In this document: one piece after another, positions 59,718 to 64,000 of the stretch
Layout: every line of letters begins with the position of its first letter
Numbering within the stretch: position 1 is the stretch's first letter
The notes under the pieces: generated by a model
What the model was told of the DNA's origin: nothing
The model's database searches: none
What the model saw: the letters and a program-made list of their open reading frames with translations, nothing else
Position numbers and translations under genes: made by a program
NCBI RefSeq assembly: GCF_027944115.1
Contig: NZ_JAPJZI010000001.1
Coordinates: forward strand, 3,410,001 to 3,474,000
Source: Hoeflea prorocentri
Lineage (GTDB): Bacteria; Pseudomonadota; Alphaproteobacteria; Rhizobiales; Rhizobiaceae
Length of the DNA stretch: 64,000 nucleotides
Direction: 5' to 3'

Positions 59718-60435
59718 TCCACGCCACATCATCGTCATCGAACACGAAGCGGCGAACGCTGCGGACAATGGCCTGAAACACCTGGCAATACGCGATGTCG
59801 CGGTACGGCTGGTGCGCCCATACCTTGGCGAAAAGCTGCCCATGCTGGATGAGCGTATTGCCGGGGTGATCATCAAGGGCGGCCCGCAATTCGTGACCGA
59901 TCTTGACCGGTTTCCCTATCTGCGCGACGAAATCGCTTTTGCGGACACCGTCATGAAACGCGGCGTGCCGCTGCTGGGCATTTGCCTTGGCGCACAAATG
60001 ATCGCCCATCACCTTGGGGCCGCGGTGGGTTTTCATCCGCAAGGTCATGTCGCGCTCGGCTACTACCCGCTTGAGATCACTGAAGCGGGAGAGCACTACT
60101 TTCCAGACGGTTTGATGACGCTTGCCGGCAATGCGCAGGGTTTTGCCTGCCCGCGGGATGCAACATTGCTTGCCAAGGGCCCTCTTTTTGCCAATCAGGC
60201 CTTCAGCCTTGGCGAAACGACCGTTGCTTTCCAGTTCCATCCGGAGGTCGACCGGACGATCCTCGATCAATGGCAGCGTGAGTTGGCGGACAATGTCGGC
60301 AAACCCGGAGCCCAGAGCTTTGAAGAACAGGACGCCGGCTTTGAGGCGCACAATCAAAGGCTCGCTGAATGGTACGGTCAATTTCTGGATCGCTTTTTTG
60401 ATCTGAATATGGCTTATTGGCGTGCCGATTTCTAA
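59680..60435 (+). CDS. Class I glutamine amidotransferase-like protein
   Basis: This is a 251-residue GATase type 1 protein. It has the nucleophile in GICLGAQM (Cys102) and the His/Glu of the triad in FQFHPEVD (His187, Glu189). It has no synthase domain attached, so it belongs to free-standing amidotransferases such as GuaA-like hydrolases of gamma-glutamyl compounds. It overlaps the FCD regulator gene by 38 bases. A LysE exporter gene follows 18 bases later, so an amino-acid-related process is likely. Confidence 0.85.
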   Translation: MTASGKPPRSAHNPRHIIVIEHEAANAADNGLKHLAIRDVAVRLVRPYLGEKLPMLDERIAGVIIKGGPQFVTDLDRFPYLRDEIAFADTVMKRGVPLLGICLGAQMIAHHLGAAVGFHPQGHVALGYYPLEITEAGEHYFPDGLMTLAGNAQGFACPRDATLLAKGPLFANQAFSLGETTVAFQFHPEVDRTILDQWQRELADNVGKPGAQSFEEQDAGFEAHNQRLAEWYGQFLDRFFDLNMAYWRADF

Positions 60436-60453
60436 CAGAGCGGAAGACCTGCC

Positions 60454-61086
60454 ATGCCCGTTTCAGCCGAAACACTGCTGACATTTTCCATTGCAACGAT
60501 GATCCTCCTGGTCATACCCGGCCCAACGATCATCATGGTGGTCTCGCAGGCGCTGGCTCATGGCCGGCGTGTCGCGCTTGCCAGTGTCTTGGGCGTCGGG
60601 CTCGGGGACCTTGCAGCCGCATCGCTTTCGATCATCGGTGTCGGCACTATCCTTGCCGCATCCGCGACGGTGTTCACGGTCATCAAATGGGCGGGCGCTG
60701 TCTATCTCATCTACATCGGTATCAAGATGTGGATCACCCCCGTGTCGATACCGCAGATCGATACATCGCCCGTCAGCGGTGGACGCCGCTCGGCATTTCG
60801 CGATGCGTTTCTGGTGACGCTGTTGAACCCGAAAGGCATTGTCTTCTTCATGGCCTTCGTGCCGCAGTTCATAACGCATAGGGAACCCTTCGCTCCGCAA
60901 GCGGCGCTCTTTGTTGCCGTTTTCGTCGCGCTGGGGATTTTCAACGCCTGGGCCTATGCGATGCTGGCGAGTGGAGCACGGCAGTTTATCCGCCGACCGG
61001 CGGTCCTGCGCGCGGCGACACGCACGGGCGCCGGCTTCCTGATCGGCGCCGGTCTTTTCTCTGCCTTCGCACGACGCGGCGCCTGA
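60454..61086 (+). CDS. LysE/RhtB-family amino acid exporter
   Basis: This is a 210-residue LysE-superfamily protein with about six membrane spans. The N-terminal signature is VIPGPTIIMVVSQALAHGRR, then GVGLGDLAAASLSIIG and GAVYLIYIGIKMW. The C-terminal half has FLVTLLNPKGIVFFMAFVPQF. It would export amino acids or related compounds. It lies 18 bases after the amidotransferase and eight before the next gene, so it is in one operon with them. Confidence 0.92.
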   Translation: MPVSAETLLTFSIATMILLVIPGPTIIMVVSQALAHGRRVALASVLGVGLGDLAAASLSIIGVGTILAASATVFTVIKWAGAVYLIYIGIKMWITPVSIPQIDTSPVSGGRRSAFRDAFLVTLLNPKGIVFFMAFVPQFITHREPFAPQAALFVAVFVALGIFNAWAYAMLASGARQFIRRPAVLRAATRTGAGFLIGAGLFSAFARRGA

Positions 61087-61094
61087 GCCGCGCC

Positions 61095-61736
61095 ATGCCG
61101 CTTCGAAACCGCGTAACGCCGCTGGGTGAGATCATCGCTGATGCGGCACGCGGAACGGTGATGGGCAATCGCGGCGGACGCATCCATGACGGCAAGACCA
61201 GAACACTGACCGGCCGCCGCTGGGCAAGCAGGCGCTGGATCGTCTGTGTCACCGATTTCCGGGGCAGACAACGCACGGTCATGTCGCCGGAAAGCTATAC
61301 TGAACTCTTTTTCCTGGATGAGGTCACCGCATTGGCGGCCGGGCACCGGCCCTGTTTCGAATGCCGCAACCGCGATGCCAAGGCCTTTGCCTCGGCGTTT
61401 TCTGCGGGCCGCAAGATCGGGTCAATGGGCGCGGATGAGATGGACCGGCATCTGCACCGTGAGCGCTGTATCAGCGGCGCCGGTCCGACAGGGATCAAGC
61501 CGGCGGAAATCGATTCACTGCCGGTTGGGGCCATGATCGAGGCCAACCAGGTCCTTATGGCGGCGACACCCTCCGGCTGGCTGGTCTGGACCATCTCGGG
61601 TTACCGCTCATCCACAAGCAGCGACATGCAACAAATGTTTCAGGCCCAATCCCTCAGGCTTTTGACACCCGGCTCTACGGTGGCTGCCTTAAGGGCCGGC
61701 TATACGCCTCAGTTCCATCCCTCGGCCACCGCTTGA
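61095..61736 (+). CDS. Conserved hypothetical protein with a CxxC-type motif
   Basis: This 213-residue protein is of unknown function. It opens [19 protein letters not shown], followed by GNRGGRIHD, and has a region with [15 protein letters not shown] near the middle. That motif has two cysteines separated by two residues and resembles the metal-binding motif of Ada-like domains, although this is only a visual likeness. It lies eight bases after LysE and 31 before rsmE. No signal peptide or membrane span is seen. Confidence 0.75.
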   Translation: MPLRNRVTPLGEIIADAARGTVMGNRGGRIHDGKTRTLTGRRWASRRWIVCVTDFRGRQRTVMSPESYTELFFLDEVTALAAGHRPCFECRNRDAKAFASAFSAGRKIGSMGADEMDRHLHRERCISGAGPTGIKPAEIDSLPVGAMIEANQVLMAATPSGWLVWTISGYRSSTSSDMQQMFQAQSLRLLTPGSTVAALRAGYTPQFHPSATA

Positions 61737-61767
61737 GTTTCCGCTAGGGTTAAGGCACACAGCATCC

Positions 61768-62502
61768 ATGCGCGCGAATTACAAGATGCAACGGCTCTTC
61801 CTTGATGCGGACCTTTTTTCCGACGCCGAAATCGCCACGGACAAGGACCAGTTCAATTACCTTGCTCATGTGTTGCGGATGACGGAAGGAGACCGAATCC
61901 TTGTCTTCAACGGACGTGACGGCGAGTGGTCGGCGCGCCTGCGGTTTGAGGGCAAAAGGAAGATTGTGCTGGTGATCGAGGAAGCCGAGCGTCCGCAACC
62001 GGATCCGTCCGATCTTGTCTATCTCTTCGCCCCGCTCAAACAGGCGCGGCTCGACTACCTGGTTCAAAAGGCGGTGGAAATGGGTGCAGGCGTGCTGCAG
62101 CCGGTTTTGACCCATCACACGCAATCGGGCCGCATCAACCTTCGAAGGCTTGAGCGAAACGTGATCGAAGCATGTGAGCAATGCGGTGTTCTCTCGCCGG
62201 CAGAGTGCCGCGAACCGGCCAAGCTGGAAAGACTGCTTGAAGGCTGGGACAGCGATCGCCGGCTGATCTATTGCGATGAAGCCGCCGACACCCACAACCC
62301 GATCGCCGTGCTTCAGGCACTGCCGAACAGTCCGCTCGCCGTTCTCATCGGTCCGGAGGGCGGGTTTTCCGAAGACGAACGGACACTGCTTCGCTCATGC
62401 GATTTCGTGACGGCTATCCCTCTTGGTCCGCGCATCCTCCGCGCCGACACGGCAGCAGTCGCAGCCCTTGCTCTTGTTCAGGCCACAATCGGCGACTGGT
62501 GA
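61768..62502 (+). CDS. rsmE: 16S rRNA m3U1498 methyltransferase RsmE
   Basis: RsmE methylates U1498 of 16S rRNA with S-adenosylmethionine. The 244-residue protein has the N-terminal PUA-like part ([18 protein letters not shown]) and the SPOUT trefoil knot with [12 protein letters not shown] and [15 protein letters not shown] at 61768 is the frame start; an internal ATG six codons later ([11 protein letters not shown]) is possible. The gene precedes gshA by 171 bases, an arrangement seen in Rhizobiales. Confidence 0.95.
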   Translation: MRANYKMQRLFLDADLFSDAEIATDKDQFNYLAHVLRMTEGDRILVFNGRDGEWSARLRFEGKRKIVLVIEEAERPQPDPSDLVYLFAPLKQARLDYLVQKAVEMGAGVLQPVLTHHTQSGRINLRRLERNVIEACEQCGVLSPAECREPAKLERLLEGWDSDRRLIYCDEAADTHNPIAVLQALPNSPLAVLIGPEGGFSEDERTLLRSCDFVTAIPLGPRILRADTAAVAALALVQATIGDW

Positions 62503-62673
62503 ACCGATATGCGCTCATCAACTATTTCTGAACGCTGCGATCAACGATTTTTGCTTGCATGCTGCGGCAAACCAGTCCAAGCAGCGCGAGCGCCAGACAA
62601 ATGGTGCTGCGCAGTGTATCAAGCCACGGGCGAGACCAGGCCTGCCCGACAGAATAAAGAGAAATAGTGCGAT

Positions 62674-64000
62674 ATGGCTCGCGACACGACCGACCAGACC
62701 CCCGTCACGACACACGACGAACTGATCTCCTATCTGGCTGACGGTTGCAAGCCGAAGGACGACTTCCGTATCGGCACCGAGCACGAAAAGTTCGCCTTCT
62801 TCTTGCAAGACAATACGCCGGTTCCCTACGAAGGACCGCGATCCATCTCGGCCTTGCTGACGGGCATGCGCGATGTGCTGGGCTGGGAGCCGATCCTCGA
62901 CGAGGGCAAGATCATCGGTCTTGTCGAGCCGACGGGCCATGGAGCCATTTCGCTTGAGCCCGGCGGCCAGTTCGAGCTTTCAGGCGCGCCGCTTGAAAAC
63001 ATTCACCAGACCTGCCGGGAATCCAATGCCCATCTGTCGCAGTTGCGGGAGATCGCCGAACCGCTCGGCATCGGCTTCCTGGGTCTCGGCGGCAGCCCGC
63101 TTTGGACGCGCGACGAGACACCGCGCATGCCGAAATCGCGCTACGATATCATGACGCGCTACATGCCCAAGGTCGGCAGCCAGGGCATCGACATGATGTA
63201 CCGGACCTGCACGATCCAGGTTAATCTCGATTTTTCCAGCGAGGCGGACATGCGCCGCAAGATGCAGGTGTCCATGCGTCTGCAACCGCTGGCGACCGCT
63301 CTTTTCGCCCTGTCTCCGTTTACCGAAGGAAAACCGAACGGACTTCTTTCATGGCGCTCCAATATCTGGCGCGATACCGACAAGGACCGCACGGGTATCC
63401 TTCCCTTCGTGTTCGCGGATGATTTCGGCTTTGCCGACTATGTCGAATGGGCGCTTGACGTGCCGATGTATTTTATCTTGCGCGAGGGCCGGTATCACGA
63501 CTGCACACATGTCACGTTCCGCCAGTTCATGAACGGTGCCCTGGAAGGACAGGTGCCCGAAGGGCATCCGACAATGGGTGACTGGACCAACCACCTTTCT
63601 ACCTTGTTTCCTGAAGTGCGCTTGAAGCAATTTCTGGAGATGCGCGGCGCCGATGGCGGCCCCTGGCGCAAGATCTGTGCGCTGCCGGCCTTCTGGGTGG
63701 GCCTGCTTTATGACGATGCGGCGCTTGATGCCGCAATGGAACTGACAAAGACCTGGGGCGTCGACGAGGTACAGGCACTGCGCGATTCGGTGCCGCAAAA
63801 GGGTTTCGATGCCGAAATCGCCGGCAAAAGCCTGCATGACATTTCGCGCGACGTGCTCGGTATCGCCAGGTCCGGCCTGCAGTCACGCGGCAGGCTGAGC
63901 GAGGACGACAATGACGAAGCGCATTTCCTGGCGCCGCTCGAAGAAGCCGTTGCGCGCGGCAAAACCGGTGCGCAGGAGCTGCTGGACCTTTATCACGGCC
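62674..64000 (+). CDS. gshA: Glutamate-cysteine ligase, class II type (3' truncated by window)
   Basis: GshA makes gamma-glutamylcysteine, the first step of glutathione synthesis. The visible 442 residues carry RIGTEHEKFAFFL, then GLVEPTGHGAISLEPGGQFE and ENIHQTCRESNAHL, typical of the plant/rhizobial form. They also show GLGGSPLWTRDE and RTCTIQVNLDFSSE. The reading frame is open to the last base, so the end lies beyond the window. The 171 bases between rsmE and this start hold no other gene I can support. Confidence 0.95.
   Translation, partial: MARDTTDQTPVTTHDELISYLADGCKPKDDFRIGTEHEKFAFFLQDNTPVPYEGPRSISALLTGMRDVLGWEPILDEGKIIGLVEPTGHGAISLEPGGQFELSGAPLENIHQTCRESNAHLSQLREIAEPLGIGFLGLGGSPLWTRDETPRMPKSRYDIMTRYMPKVGSQGIDMMYRTCTIQVNLDFSSEADMRRKMQVSMRLQPLATALFALSPFTEGKPNGLLSWRSNIWRDTDKDRTGILPFVFADDFGFADYVEWALDVPMYFILREGRYHDCTHVTFRQFMNGALEGQVPEGHPTMGDWTNHLSTLFPEVRLKQFLEMRGADGGPWRKICALPAFWVGLLYDDAALDAAMELTKTWGVDEVQALRDSVPQKGFDAEIAGKSLHDISRDVLGIARSGLQSRGRLSEDDNDEAHFLAPLEEAVARGKTGAQELLDLYHG

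Noticed and set aside
1-64000. CRISPR arrays, insertion sequences, prophage, tRNA or rRNA genes
   Set aside because: I saw no regularly spaced repeats, transposase or integrase motifs, phage genes or cloverleaf-like sequences. A tRNA scan would be needed to exclude small RNA genes fully.

Overview
The window looks like chromosomal DNA from a heterotrophic alphaproteobacterium, most likely a (possibly marine) member of the Hyphomicrobiales/Rhizobiales. The evidence is the hisS-hisZ-hisG run, the rsmE-gshA pair with a class II (plant/rhizobial type) glutamate-cysteine ligase, glcDEF with a LysR regulator, a high-GC coding style with many translationally coupled ATGA overlaps, and an unusual density of solute-binding-protein transporters (one ABC, two TRAP) tied to small catabolic operons. 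I saw no phage, insertion sequence, CRISPR array, rRNA or tRNA. No gene-free stretch exceeds about 300 bases.

Layout. 1-2707 (+): 3' part of hisS, then hisZ and hisG. 2704-7186 (-): glycolate oxidase glcD-glcE-(small membrane protein)-glcF, with a divergent LysR gene at 7303. 8352-24004 (+): a 14-gene catabolic operon. It contains an Afr-like 1,5-anhydro-D-fructose reductase, a CoA-transferase, an enoyl-CoA hydratase, an aldehyde dehydrogenase, a complete CUT1 sugar ABC importer, two GMC oxidoreductases, an SDR, a Dabb protein, a DUF993 aldolase-like protein and, as the last gene, a LacI regulator. Its promoter carries two copies of a perfect palindrome, one placed exactly between -35 and -10. 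24066-29849 (-): a TAXI-type TRAP importer with a cytoplasmic sulfatase/phosphonate-monoesterase-like hydrolase and a LysR regulator. 29997-36603: assorted single genes (SDRs, rhodanese, GNAT, GFA enzyme, YciB, LysR with a secreted SnoaL-like protein, SGNH hydrolase).

36698-45448: a second TRAP locus encoding an N-formylglutamate-amidohydrolase-like enzyme, DctQ, DctM, DctP, a glutamine-synthetase-like ligase, an aldehyde dehydrogenase and an iron-type alcohol dehydrogenase. It is divergent from an RpiR regulator with a perfect palindrome in the intergenic region. Read as a pathway, this fits import of an amino-alcohol, gamma-glutamylation, two oxidations and deacylation. 45535-49289: a GH5-like glycosidase, a flavodoxin-like protein, a GST, and TetR plus SRPBCC. 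49286-54197: a MocR regulator divergent from a MocA-like dehydrogenase, a MocC/IolE-like protein and a DegT aminotransferase. This set recalls rhizopine/inosamine catabolism (moc).

54458-64000: VOC protein, tandem DUF1508 protein, a small membrane protein with a Tat-exported sulfide:quinone-reductase-like flavoprotein, DUF3422, a FadR-type regulator, a class I amidotransferase, LysE, a conserved unknown, rsmE and the 5' part of gshA.

The three most interesting systems are the LacI-controlled anhydrosugar/CoA operon, the gamma-glutamyl TRAP operon and the moc-like cluster. Family calls are from recognised motifs. Substrates are inference.
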